DNA of 64,000 bases. It comes from Gnetum montanum. Lineage: Eukaryota; Streptophyta; Gnetopsida; Gnetales; Gnetaceae. The stretch is taken from positions 828,640 through 892,639 of the forward strand of contig MNCI01016492.1 in assembly GCA_015680685.1 (NCBI GenBank), written 5' to 3'. The translations under genes and the position numbers were made by a program. The notes beneath the pieces were generated by a model, which made no database searches, was not told where the DNA came from, and saw only the letters and a program-made list of their open reading frames with translations. Positions 32,967-42,882 of this stretch are shown one piece after another (position 1 is the first letter of the stretch; every line of letters begins with the position of its first letter).

Positions 32967-33890
32967 TTGATGCAGCTCCTGGCGAGGATCCTATCACAAC
33001 CAGGCGAACTGAGACAACACTGTCAATGAAGTTTGGGGAGGTGAATAAGGCTCAAAAATGGTTACACAACCATGCTTCGCCATCTATTGTTCGCTGCTTG
33101 GACAATGCTGGCCTTATGGAGCTCTTCATGACCCCAAGTCCTGATGTATCAATAGGGGAAATGATTGGGATCGTGGATTCTTTTAATGAGCCTGTCTCCT
33201 ACTACAACACCAGGATTAAGGGTGTTAAGGTGGTTTTCCACCTGTCACCCGAGTTTTTCTCAAACTTATTTGGGGTACTGGTAGATGGCATAAGTGTGGT
33301 TTTAGACAGAGCTCATAAAGAGCTCCATACGGTGCGCGAGTTGGAGGCCTGGTTGGGCCTGGCCAAGGGTGCCAAGGGATTCCTGATGCAGGGGAAGGCA
33401 AAGGTCAAGGAGGTAAATGAACTATATCCCCTATTTAGGGCACAGGTATTTTCCATAACCCTTTCTCAGGTATAGAGCCTTGGGGTTGAGGCTGTGCATG
33501 TTATGAGAACTATCCTGGAAACTGGCATGCGCTATAACTAGGCTAAATTTCTGTTGTCGAGCATGCACAAGGAGATAGTGCAATTGCGCTCGAATATCGA
33601 GGCACAATCCCACTTCACCTTCGCTTTCTTCGCTAGTTACCTTCGTCACTTCACCAAGTTTTTGGTAGTCCGGGCAGGCAACAAGTTTGTTCTACGGGAT
33701 CGGGGTCAACTATCCTGCTCGTGGATCAACCACTTGTTCGATATAGCCAAGTCCCAGGATGTGCCTAAAGGCATCGACGGGTCCGTGTCTATTACAACTG
33801 GGGGATCATCGGGTACCTCCATTCATACTTGCGATAGTCTAGGATTAGAGCCGGATGATGTACCCCTTACTGCAAGAAGGGCTGAGTAGG
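32967..33890 (+). pseudogene. Transposon-associated plant domain (exon 4, copy I)
   Basis: Contains KFGEVNKAQKWLHNHASPSI, LMELFMTPSPDV, IVDSFNEP, RIKGVKVVFHLSPEFFSNLF, LYPLFRAQVFSITLSQ, then FTFAFFASYLRHFTKFLVV. The order (paired hydrophobic helices, a strand-rich V-G-V-F-L-PE segment, short acidic linker, helical tail) resembles the putative plant transposon protein family (transposase_32-like) found near plant retroelements. Identification is by pattern only. Two stops sit where copy II has Arg and Trp codons, so they are recent losses. Confidence 0.5.
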
Positions 33891-34112
33891 TTATCAAAGA
33901 AACCGTGGGCCAGGCCAAAACAAAGCTGAAGAGACACGAACACCCAACTAGGGAAGTTTCGAATGTGAGCGAGCAGTGAGTGAAGCGCATACGCTTCAAG
34001 ATGCCTAGTAAGTAGACTTCACCAGCTTATTGTTTTATTGTTTTCGTCTTGTTCATAATGTTTCTTTTCAATCGCTTACATGTCACTGACGTCTTTGGTT
34101 TGATTTGAGAAG

Positions 34113-35690
34113 TGAGGAAGCAGGCGCTAGAAACCATTACGGAGGAGGAGAAGACCAACACAGAGTGGAACAATGAAGAGGAAAATGTGGATAAGGATCA
34201 GGGAGGAGGAATGAAGGAATTAAAGGAGAACACCACGGAAACTGAGCCGTTGGATGACCAGGGTGGTGTCGAACAAATGTTCCGCAGCTTTCTTCAGGGG
34301 AACCTGGATATAGGCAATCCTCTAGAAGGTGATGAGGAGTGTGGTATGTTTTCTTTTTATATTATTTCAACTTGCCCTATTAGTCATCATTTCTATGACA
34401 TTTTATTTTCATATTTTCATTTTACCAAACGAAGGCAACGAGACCAGGATGGTGCGCTTGGATGTACCTATGAAGATGGTTCCCCCTGAGAGGACCGCTG
34501 AGGTTAGTTCCCGCACCCGTGAGCCATTTACTTGGATGGAAATGCCAAGTAAAATGGATTTTGTAGCTGGGATCGCAGAAGAGGTTGTTGAACGAATTCA
34601 GGAGGTCCACCCCGAAATAGGTATAATGTTTTAAAATGGCTTGCCATTTTAGAGTGTCACATCCTATTTCTATTGTCTTAATGTTTGATCCTTTTGTACG
34701 CATAGGTGCCAAGTTGAGGTGGGATCTTTCCAAGGTGATTAGCATCAATAGTTTGGCTACACTACTCCCAAAAGTGGAACAGGTACCAAGGCCGGTTTAC
34801 AATGAGGTGGCGGAAAGCCTTGTCCATAACGCCAAGTCAGTGTGGACCTGTAGGCGATCCATCGAACAACTATGGTTGCAGATCTAGACAAAGGAGAAGG
34901 AAGTCTCCAAGTTATCAGTCAAACACGATGACCTCAAAGCTTGTTATGAATTCGCTTCGGCATGATTAGCAGGTGATAGTTCTTGGCGAACATCCGAGAT
35001 TACGTACAATAGATATTGGAACTTGTTAAATCGCCATGCATCACTAACTTGAAGGTTCACGGAATGTAAAGCCCAGATAGACCTATTGAATCTGAAGTGC
35101 CAGGATTGGAAGGCGTTTGCTTCCAAGGTCTGTAAGTGGGGCCAAGATGAGAAGAATCATAAGCACCACTATAAGAAATCATTAAAAGAAGTTTCTATAG
35201 AGAAACAACAACTTGAGATGTTCGTAGAGGGTTTGGGCTTACATTCTATGTTCGATACTTTTGCGGAGAACACCGTAGTTGAGATGGAATCTCCTAAGAG
35301 GGTTATTACCACTACTTCTGGGGAAGTTACTATGGGTGAATTTCCTCTGAAGCATCTTGTCTGGTTGGCTATTGACAAGGGAAAGGCATTGGCAGACGTT
35401 GACCTAGGACTCGGTGGAACAGATTGGGCTAGTGTTTCGGAGGAGGAAATCCTTTGTCGTTTGGATTTTGGTTTGGGGAGATCTCCTATGGTAAGTATTT
35501 TGTCATTGTGAAATTGATTTGCTAAAGAATGTTTAAAATTTTGACGCTCTCTTGTTCTTATATTGGTTGTCTCATTTTTTATTTTCAGGATGAAGGTGGT
35601 GACGATGCTCAAGAGGCTGGCCCTAGCGGAGTCGGGGCCCCTGACACTGGTGGATCTAAAGGGGACGATCCTCCCATCCCAGATGCTTAG
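34113..35690 (+). pseudogene. Acidic and coiled-coil C-terminal part (exons 5-8, copy I)
   Basis: Exon 5 is acidic (TEEEKTNTEWNNEEENVDKD). Exon 6 has EPFTWMEMPSKMDFVAGIAE. Exon 7 has heptad-like helices (KEKEVSKLSVKHDDLK) and the conserved block CQDWKAFASKVCKWGQDEK, matched in copy II by SQDWKDFCTSVQEWGQKE. Exon 8 encodes a short acidic, Gly/Pro-rich end (DEGGDDAQEAGPSG) and a TAG. Splice sites such as CCTATG|GTAAGT and TTTTCAG|GATGAA are strong. No function can be assigned. Confidence 0.6.
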
Positions 35691-35935
35691 TTTTTTTTTT
35701 GGTCTTGGAACTATGCTGACTCAAATTGATATGGGAATTGTAACTTGAAAACTTTGAGATAAACGGAAACAATTGACACTTATAATTGTACAACATTGCA
35801 TGTATAAATATTTTTTGTTGATTTTGGGTTTGATTGCACACGCAACATGGCAATGTAAAATATTTTGGTTTATTTTTTCATTCTTTCCTAGTGTAATACG
35901 TGGATGTAATCATAAGAGGGAAACAAAGTACAAGT
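35691..35935 (+). other. 3' flank of copy I, no gene
   Basis: AT-rich stretch with several AATAAA-like words (for example TATAAATATT near 35804), suitable as a polyadenylation region. Confidence 0.4.
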
Positions 35936-35939
35936 GTAT

Positions 35940-36245
35940 GATCTAGTTTAAGGCCGTTTCAGGCCTCCATGCGTAGTTTAAGGCCATTTCGAGCCCCATT
36001 GCAAACAAGTAACATATCGGATAATGTGCATGGTTTTCTAGATTAACCGACCATTGTTGATCATGGCTAGTTTTATGTCATTGCGGACATGATAGTTTAA
36101 TGTCTTTTCAGACAGGGAGTGTAGTTTAATTTTTTTGGTTTGTTTTTGACTTGTTGTAGTTTAACGTCATTTCGGACGAGTTGTAGTTTAACGTCGTTTC
36201 GGACATGCTATAGTTTAACGTCGTTTCGGACTGCTCGAGATGCTA
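35940..36245. repeat. Minisatellite between passenger gene and R5 protease
   Basis: Eight units such as TAGTTTAAGGCCGTTTCAGGCC, TAGTTTAACGTCATTTCGGACG and TAGTTTAACGTCGTTTCGGAC. Same motif as at 30490-30735, so matching arrays flank the antisense gene on both sides. Confidence 0.85.
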
Positions 36246-36380
36246 TTATTTTAGGAATTTTTTGATTTTTTTCTTTTTAATGTTAGGTGATGTGTCAACG
36301 AGTATGATTCTATATTCAGCATCCCCTTCGTTGATTACGTTGAATGGTAACTCAGCCCAAGGGACGTCTGGTGGAATGGC

Positions 36381-37496
36381 TTATGTGTCAGTGTTTTTAG
36401 ATGTTTCAGTATTTGTTGTGAGTTCTGAGTGAGTTTCTAATTGAGAAGGTGTATGTACAGTGTCAGGTGCAGGCGTCTTTGTTTTAGGTGGATTTGGATT
36501 ACTGTCGACTGATTGTTTTTCGTTTATGTCATTTCGACTAGCCTTTTCGAGTTCAACCTCTAAGCCTTGGTCCATGTCCATGTGCGATGAAACAATAGGT
36601 GTAGCCACTTCCCCATGTATGATTATTTCACCACCCTTATAAGGTAGGTGAATTACTTGATGTATAGGGGAGGAGACTGCTTTCAATTGGGCCAACTAGG
36701 GTCTTCCTAATATTAAGTTGAACCCCGGCATTTCATCAACCACAACGAAATCGGTGGACATGGGAAACTAGTCCCCCGCTATGAATTCTAAGGTCACTAT
36801 GCCCTTGACCATCACACGTGACCCGCTAAATGATTTTAAACATATAGTTGTGGTTGGTTTGATTAACTCGGTCAGCCCTAATTGTTCCATGATGGGGTAT
36901 GGTACCACGTTCATAGCAGCTCCATCGTGTACGTGGACCCTATGTATCTTGAACTGGTTTATACGTATTGTTATGAACATGGGGGCTGTTGTCACCTCCC
37001 CTGTTTTCTTATCCATTTTAATGTTATTGTTGTAGAAGTTTAGTGGTTTGGACGTTGTTCCTTGGGGCGAGTACATTACCGCATGAATGGATGGTTCATT
37101 TGGGGGTAAGTTCTCGCTTACTGGGATCGACGTTAACATGCGTACCAAGGCTTCACGATGTGTTTGGGATGTAAGGATCAAGTCATATAAGCTTAGCGAA
37201 GTGTTCTTTTGCTTGAGTGCTTGTGTGACTTGTGTTAAAGCCGTTGCCAAATCTCTACTGTTAGGGGCATTTGTATCAGCGACAACTAGGTCCATTGGCC
37301 CCAGCAGTTTTATTTCATGTTGTTTTGGTTCATCGTTCTTGCTCAGAGCCATCGTTTCAGATGCATCATGTTTTCTAGAGGGTTCACCCTCGGTGCCTGT
37401 GTTTGGTTGACTATTGGGTTGTGTCATGGGTACGACATTAAGTGGAGTGGGTTTAGGTGGCCCCACAGCTAACCGTTGATACTCTTTCTCCAAGGG
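36381..37496 (-). pseudogene. R5 aspartic protease region
   Basis: Frame of 241 residues with linker EYQRLAVGPPKPTPLNVVPM, then LYDLILTSQTHREALVRMLTS, TTAPMFITIRINQFKIHRVH, the active-site-like VHDGAAMNVVP followed by EQLGLTEL, and KGIVTLEFIAGD. After a stop near 36768 come NLILGR-like text, MAQLKAVSSPIHQVIHLPYKGGE and an acidic tail ending at 36381. Retropepsins carry D(S/T)GA; here it is DGAA. It is separated from RT by about 6 kb containing the passenger gene. Confidence 0.75.
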
Positions 37497-37499
37497 TTC

Positions 37500-38390
37500 A
37501 TATGTAAGCTTATCTGCTCAACGCTCGCGTGTGTGGCGTGGAGGTGGAGCTAGTCTTGAAGCTTTGGATTATCCTGGGATTCGCACCACATATGGAGGCG
37601 GGCGGGGTTGTGTTTGGATAGTCGGGTGTGATTGAGCAGAAGGCTGGCTAGGCATCTTAATGACGTAGGGGCTAGGTCTGCATTTCGTTTGTGAGGTGGA
37701 GGCTTGGACTTCTGCTGTTGCAACTGCGGGCAGCACTCAGACTACGAAATGGGCAGGCCGAGTGGGAGGGGTTGATAGGTTCGGGGTAGTGAGAGCAGGA
37801 GGTACGTGCACTACCTATGGTTTTTGCGGGGCGGGTGATGGTTGAGAAATGGATGTGGATGAAGTGGGATGAAGATGCACTATAAAAGGTTTGTTAGGTG
37901 TCTGTTGTTTATACTTAGGGTAGATGGTATTAACGTTGGGTGTCTCGGGTTCATCATCAAAGCAGATTGTATTGATAACGTACGACGCCTCTTTGGTGTT
38001 CAGAGGGTCTTTATACACCCCCATAGCCTGGTTCTATGGTTGGACCGGGTTGGCCTCATCAAAGGTGATTTTGCCTTCATCGATCATTTGCTGTATGTCC
38101 TGTTTCAGTGTGAAATAGTAATCTGTGCCGTGCCCGTTGCGTTGATGATAATCGCAGAAGCGATCCATTCTAAAACCTTTAGGCACTGGAGGCTTATCTG
38201 GCATTGCTAGGCTTGGATTCTGTATGAGTTGATAGAACTGATCATGTCTCTAGATGGCCGTGGGGGATAACTGTTTATGTTTCATTAATCCAGCTTTCAG
38301 TAGTTGATCGAATAGCTGGGAGGGCTTCATAGCCAACGACATATATTGAGAAGGCTCTTTCCTCTCAAAATTTCTCACACGGTTTTGTGT
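37500..38390 (-). pseudogene. R5 gag C-terminal linker with zinc-knuckle-like motif
   Basis: Contains RMDRFCDYHQRNGHGTDYYF and LKQDIQQMIDEGKI, the Tat pattern C-xx-H-xxx-GH-xxx-C in which the last Cys is Tyr here. It is followed by Pro/Thr-rich repeats (PPYVVRIP, SPYVIKMP) leading to protease. Several stops. Confidence 0.65.
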
Positions 38391-38396
38391 TGGGTT

Positions 38397-40436
38397 CTAC
38401 GATGATGATGATTTTGGTGTAGTCACGGGAGTAGGTCTAGTATAGTTAGTAGGGGCTCCTAGTGGTTTGTTTGGTTGTTGCATTTCTGCTATTGCCGTTA
38501 TGGTTGCTTTTGCCTTCTCTTTGTCCTTTTTACTATGTTGGTTTTTTAAGGCTATGTATGCGGGGTCATGGCTATTTTGAGCTGCCTCTTCTATATTTTT
38601 GATTTGTACAAAAGCTTGGTTAAGGTTATGCGCATTAAGATAGTAAAATTTAGATTTGAAGAAGTCATTAACGGCCCCCTTTAGAATTGTGAGCAGATAT
38701 GTTTGTGAGATTGGCTCGTGTAGCTCATTGAGAGCGGCGCTCCACATCTGGATAAATTTTTGCACAGGTTCGAGCGGTACTTGTTTAACCTGTATGAGGC
38801 TGTCCAATGTCACTTCAGGTTTCAAGTTATATTTGAACCTGGTCATGAACTGATGTAACAAATTTTCCAAGGAAAATATGGAATTCCTCGGTAAGGCCCG
38901 GTACCAATCGAGTGCTCTCCCTGTGAGAGACATAGGGAATACTCGTAGAATGGCATGTGGCCATGCCTAGAGCAATGCGCATTCTAACCTAAATGTTATT
39001 AAGTGAGCATTGGGGTCTATTTCCCCATTATATTTAGTTAGTGTTGGCAACGATGTGCCTTTGGGCAAGGTTAGAGGCGGGATGGAAGGGCTAATGGGGT
39101 CATCATGGTAGAAGTCCACTACCTTTAGCTCTCCGTCGGTAGCCATTTTGAGGTGCTTTACCTCGTCAGCTAGTTCTTGCATTAATTTTTTGGCATCTAC
39201 CTAGTCTTGGACACTAGGTGACATGGCAACCTGAGGTTGTGGTATATTGTACAGGTTAGAGTATTGGATGGTAGGTTGAAAGGCCGAAAGCTGTGTGGTC
39301 GGCGGTTGTGCTTATGGAATGTTCATACTGGGTGGCACCAGGGGCAGCACATTGTAGGTGAGGGGCTGTTCTTGCTACGGTTGCGGCTGTACTTGGGGGA
39401 TGTTGGCTGGTGGAATCATATGGGGTGGCACATGGTGGTGAGAGGGTTGNATTAGAGTGTTGGATGGTAGGTTGAAAGGCTGAAAGTTGTGCGATTGGTG
39501 GCTGTGCTTGTGGGATGTTTGTAGCGTGTAGCATTGTAGGCGAGGGGTTGTTATTGCTGCGGTTGTAGCTGTACTTGGGGAATATTGGCTGGTGGAATCA
39601 TATGGGGTGGCGCGTTGTGGTGAGAGGGTTGATGTGATGGCATGCCCATCGCTGCCCATTGTCCAGCTACGTTTTGTGGAGGAACCCCCTGTTGGGTTAC
39701 AGCGGTGGAAGGGGCCCCGTGCATTTGGATGTGGGGGATGTAGTGGGCAGACGTGGATGCTGGTATCACATGTGGCATCCCTATCACTTGAGGTGCGAAG
39801 GTTTCTCCCATGTTATCATGCGGGGATGATGCTTGCGATGACGGGTCGACTTCTATGGCGGGGATGATAGCGAGAGGGAGTGTGCTGAATTACGGGTCAG
39901 TTACCGGAAGAACATGAACCAGTGCGGATGTTTCTGGTGGAGGTGCTTGCGTCTGGGTGAACTAGAGAGGTTGAAGGGGCATGACTTCCCCTATACCTGG
40001 ATGAAATATGGGGTTGATATGGGTTTGTGGACTGAGGGTGTGTAGGAGTCTTCGTGCTCGGATTGGACAACGAACTCGTCCTCCTCTTCAGGTTGGAAAT
40101 CCACTGTAGGCTGATCCAACGACGAGCTCTGAGTACTGTTCTGGAACAGGGATTATATCGTATGGGGAAGGTATGAACTCGTGTCCCCCCTATAGAAGAG
40201 TTCATACTACCTATTTCCCTCCATTTCGGCTAGATCTACTGCCAGACTAGCTTGTATCTTCACACATATGAAGTTGTACTGGTCCTGGGTTATAATGTTA
40301 GAGGTTGGGTTCCTCCCTTGCAATCTTAGGAACCGGCGGAGCCCCACTGTGGGTTATGCCACAGGCTATTGGACAGCCATGGTGCCCACGAATCGGGGAC
40401 TTGAGCAGTTGTAGCGGTGGTGTTTACTGGGTTCAT
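38397..40436 (-). pseudogene. R5 gag
   Basis: Start ATG at 40436 is inferred from alignment with R4 gag. N-terminal part has YNFICVKIQASLAVDLAEME, then a long Pro/His-rich region with internal tandem repeats, then DEVKHLKMATDGELKVVDFY, DPISPSIPPLTLPKGTSLPT, TKYNGEIDPNAHL, and the core MSLTGRALDWYRALPRNSIF, FMTRFKYNLKPEVTLDSLI, HEPISQTYLLTILKGAVNDF. This core is the Ty3/gypsy capsid (Retrotrans_gag). A handful of stops and frame breaks lie between open blocks. Confidence 0.8.
39258..39640. repeat. Tandem repeat inside R5 gag, about 190 bp
   Basis: Two or more units coding (minus strand) for PPHMIPPANIPQVQ and FQPFNLPSN segments. GTTGGATGGTAGGTTGAAAGG and TTGGCTGGTGGAATCATATG each occur twice. 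A single N at 39450 sits at a unit junction, so copy number may be mis-assembled. Confidence 0.7.
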
Positions 40437-41149
40437 GATGACCTGTTGAGGGTATGACACGGGGTAGAGGTGCGAAATTAGTGTACTTAGTATAGCGTAA
40501 ACTTAGGTGGTAACGTGCAGCGTACACGCTTCAACGTTCAGCATATAACGTCAACGTAGACAGCGTATAGGGATGGAGCGTATAAGGTCAGCGTAGATAA
40601 GTCTACAGCATAAGGAGTGCAACATATACGCGAGACAGCGTATATAGCGTCAGGGTGCAGCGTAATACAGGATTACAGTGTATAAAATGTAGTATAAACT
40701 GGAAAGCAGCGTAGACAAAGTCCAAAGCATAAGGAGAGCAGCGTATACGCTGTGCAGCGTATACAGTGTCAATGTGCAGCGTACAGAGTGGTATAAATGA
40801 ATAGTAGCGTGAACTAGTTTGCAGCGTAAAAAGAATAGTGTAAACAGAATCGCAGAGAAAATGTGCAACATAGATAAATATGCAGCGTAAACTTTATCAG
40901 TTGTGTATGGCATAAGGAAAATCTGCGGTGTGAAGCATGTAGTGTATGTGATAGCGTAGATGCTGGGATTTCTGTGGACAGAGTCTACGTAGGGTTGACA
41001 CTGTAAATGCTGGAAGACTTGCAGAGCGTGAGTTTTGAACGGGACAGCATAAACGCTGATCAGCGTAGACGTTGAATAGTTGATAGATGAGGTTTTAGAT
41101 TACGCAGCGTAAACGCTGGGAAGCTTATCGGTGATGTTTTAGGCAGAGG
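40437..41149 (-). other. R5 leader with GCGTATACGC-type motifs
   Basis: Between the primer binding site and gag. About twenty copies of CAGCGTATACGCTG, GCAGCGTAAAC and related words, spaced 20-60 bp. No gene. Confidence 0.7.
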
Positions 41150-41166
41150 CCCTCTTTCTAGCGCCA
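41150..41166 (-). other. R5 primer binding site
   Basis: Minus strand TGGCGCTAGAAAGAGGG, one base from the R4 site, 14 bases downstream of the 5' LTR end. The tRNA is not identified; the usual plant initiator-Met site (TGGTATCAGAGC) is not used. Confidence 0.75.
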
Positions 41167-41180
41167 ATTTCTGTATCGTC

Positions 41181-42398
41181 TGAAATCATCGGTCTCCGGC
41201 TGGAAGGAAAAAAAGGCCGTGGGATTGCAGGACGAGCACAGAAGATCCTACCTTAGCCTGAGGGCGTGCTGGACTTGGGTGGTCCGGACACAGATTAGAC
41301 AAGGATTTCCCTGAATGTACACCGAAGTGCTATACACTGGGTTATGCGTAAACAGCGTAGCAAGGGTAAACAGAGCGTAAACAGTGTAACCAATGCAAAC
41401 AGAGCATAAACATAAATAGGCATAAACAGAATACGTACAACAATTAATGCAAACTATAAACAATTATGGGAAAAAAATGTAACAATGGCATTACAGAATG
41501 AAAGTACAATGCATCAGTCAAACGCAGTTGTGAGTGGAACACAAGGTGAACGAAAGCCCCAGTGGGTGTAGGGATGATTGCGGTTAGTTCACACTATAAG
41601 CACAGCATAGAGGCTGTATGCTCAATGTACAGGGTTGTCCAGCGTAAAAGGTTTTGTGCTCTGGTTCTCAGTGTCTCTGTTCTCAAGTGTGCTCTAGGAA
41701 TTTTTCAACCGTTCTGGATTTCGTCAAAAATTTGGCTTTTATACAGGGTTTTGATAGTGGACTCGGGTTGGGAGACACATGGTGCACTGATCGAGGGCAA
41801 GAGTGTAAAATTTACAAGTGTACAATATGTTACATTTGCCAGGCGTATATGCTAGGTGTATATGCTGTCTGCGGCGAGCGTAGACTGTGGGTGTATACGC
41901 TTGGCGTGTTGGGCGTATGCGGGCTTAGGCGTAGATGTCGTTGACGTTGGCGTATACACTGGGCGTATACGCTGATGGATGCTGGGCATATACACTGAGG
42001 CATATACGCTGATGTGCTAGGCATATACGCTGGGCCGTATACGCTAATGTGCTGGGCGTATACGCCAGGCGTATACGCTGATGGTTGCTGCTTTGTGCCA
42101 AATCTCGCTCTGTAGTGCTGTTTTCATGTCGTCTTTAGAGGTTTCATGTCAGGCGTATGTATCTGTTGTACCTACTAGGCATACATGTGAGGCATGTACG
42201 CTGGGTGTATACGTTGAGCGTATACGCTGGGAATGTACACTTGGGCGTATACGCTAGAACTGCATACTTAGTGGAAATTAAGCATCTGATCTCCGAAGTT
42301 GTCATGTTTAACACCAGACGTAGCTGTGGTCATCTAGGGGTCCCAGGGACTTGCTTAGTGTTGAACAAGTACTAAGCTCTAAATTTTGTGGTGTTTCA
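41181..42398 (-). mobile_element. R5 5' LTR
   Basis: Starts TGAAATCATCGGTCTCC, ends GGTGTTTCA. Homologous to 24625-25832, with differences mainly C/T and G/A. Its GCGTATACGC cluster lies at 41845-42255. It also contains ORF-like stretches shared with the other copy that have no similarity. Confidence 0.9.
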
Positions 42399-42726
42399 CG
42401 AGCCTGTTAAAGTCAGGGATGCTGAAACAGTTGCGTCCATTTGCCAACTGTCCTACAAAATCGCCAAATGCGTAAATGATTAGGAGAAAACATGATGTGG
42501 CGTTTTCGAGTGTGAAAAGATAACTGAATTTTGAATATTGTGAACATCCTGTAATTAATGCTTCCCGATTACGAGGCGATAAGTTATGGTAGTTTAACAT
42601 CATTTCGGACAGTGGCGCATGCGATATCCGCCGCATTAATGCCTTGATCTTTGGGTTCCATCTTATACTGATGCCAGCATTTAGGAAAGTCCCATTTTAA
42701 TCAGGAATCAAGTCAGTTATTTTCAC
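42399..42726 (-). other. R4 pol 5' edge and border repeat
   Basis: Resumption of R4 after R5. The minus strand is partly open (LVGQLANGRNCFSIPDF-type text) where the RT linker should begin. One degenerate border unit, GGTAGTTTAACATCATTTCGGAC, lies at 42588-42611. Confidence 0.45.
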
Positions 42727-42736
42727 ATATAAATAG
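42727..42736 (+). promoter_or_regulatory. TATA box of passenger gene copy II
   Basis: ATATAAATAG, 156 bases before the inferred ATG. Confidence 0.6.
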
Positions 42737-42882
42737 GCAATACCTATTGAAAACAGGTTGTTGGCTATTGCGAATTTGAATTCTCAGCTATTATAGAGAG
42801 AAGGAGGAAGAGCAAAAGATTACAGCACGTTACTCGTAGAGGCGTGAAAGTGTGCAAGTTTGAAGCTGTTAGAACTGCGACA

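Larger units (their letters stand above)
31125..35690 (+). pseudogene. Antisense passenger gene copy I: FCP1-like + plant transposon-like domain, 8 exons
   Basis: Runs opposite to R5 in the slot between protease and RT. Inferred exons: 31125-31255, 32087-32536, 32612-about 32880, about 32967-34007, about 34113-34343, 34435-34620, 34706-35490, 35589-35690. Borders are GT...AG and frame carries across the exon 1-2 and 2-3 junctions. Predicted parts: basic N-terminus; HAD/FCP1-like domain (exons 2-3); a domain like plant transposon-associated proteins (exon 4); acidic and coiled-coil tail. The start was chosen because the spliced frame opens directly into the HAD domain. Stops at about 32448, 32502, 33473, 33538, 33889 and 34887 and a frameshift near 32810 make it a pseudogene. 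Host capture is inferred. Confidence 0.75.
24625..42398 (-). mobile_element. R5: Tat-lineage element nested in R4
   Basis: Direct LTRs of 1208 and 1218 bp bracket, on the minus strand: primer binding site, gag, protease, minisatellite, antisense passenger gene copy I, minisatellite, RT, RNase H, second RNase H, integrase, minisatellite, 3' UTR, polypurine tract. Total about 17.8 kb. It contains every Tat domain. It entered R4 in the same orientation, between the passenger gene promoter and RT. Flanking five-mers CCATC and CGAGC match at only three positions once read on the minus strand (GATGG, GCTCG), so the target duplication is decayed or absent. Confidence 0.9.

Noticed and set aside
33473-33538. 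Extra intron in exon 4 of copy I (GTATAG after CTCAG)
   Set aside because: Copy II is open through the same place and aligns without a gap, so the apparent stop is a mutation rather than an intron start.
31125-35690. Ordinary host gene into which retroelements inserted
   Set aside because: Copies occur at the same position in two distinct elements, plus an exon fragment in a third, so the gene travels with the elements rather than being a single host locus.
41654-41944. 96-residue frame in R5 LTR (also near 25117)
   Set aside because: Repeated with the LTR; made largely of the GCGTATACGC cluster, so not a gene.
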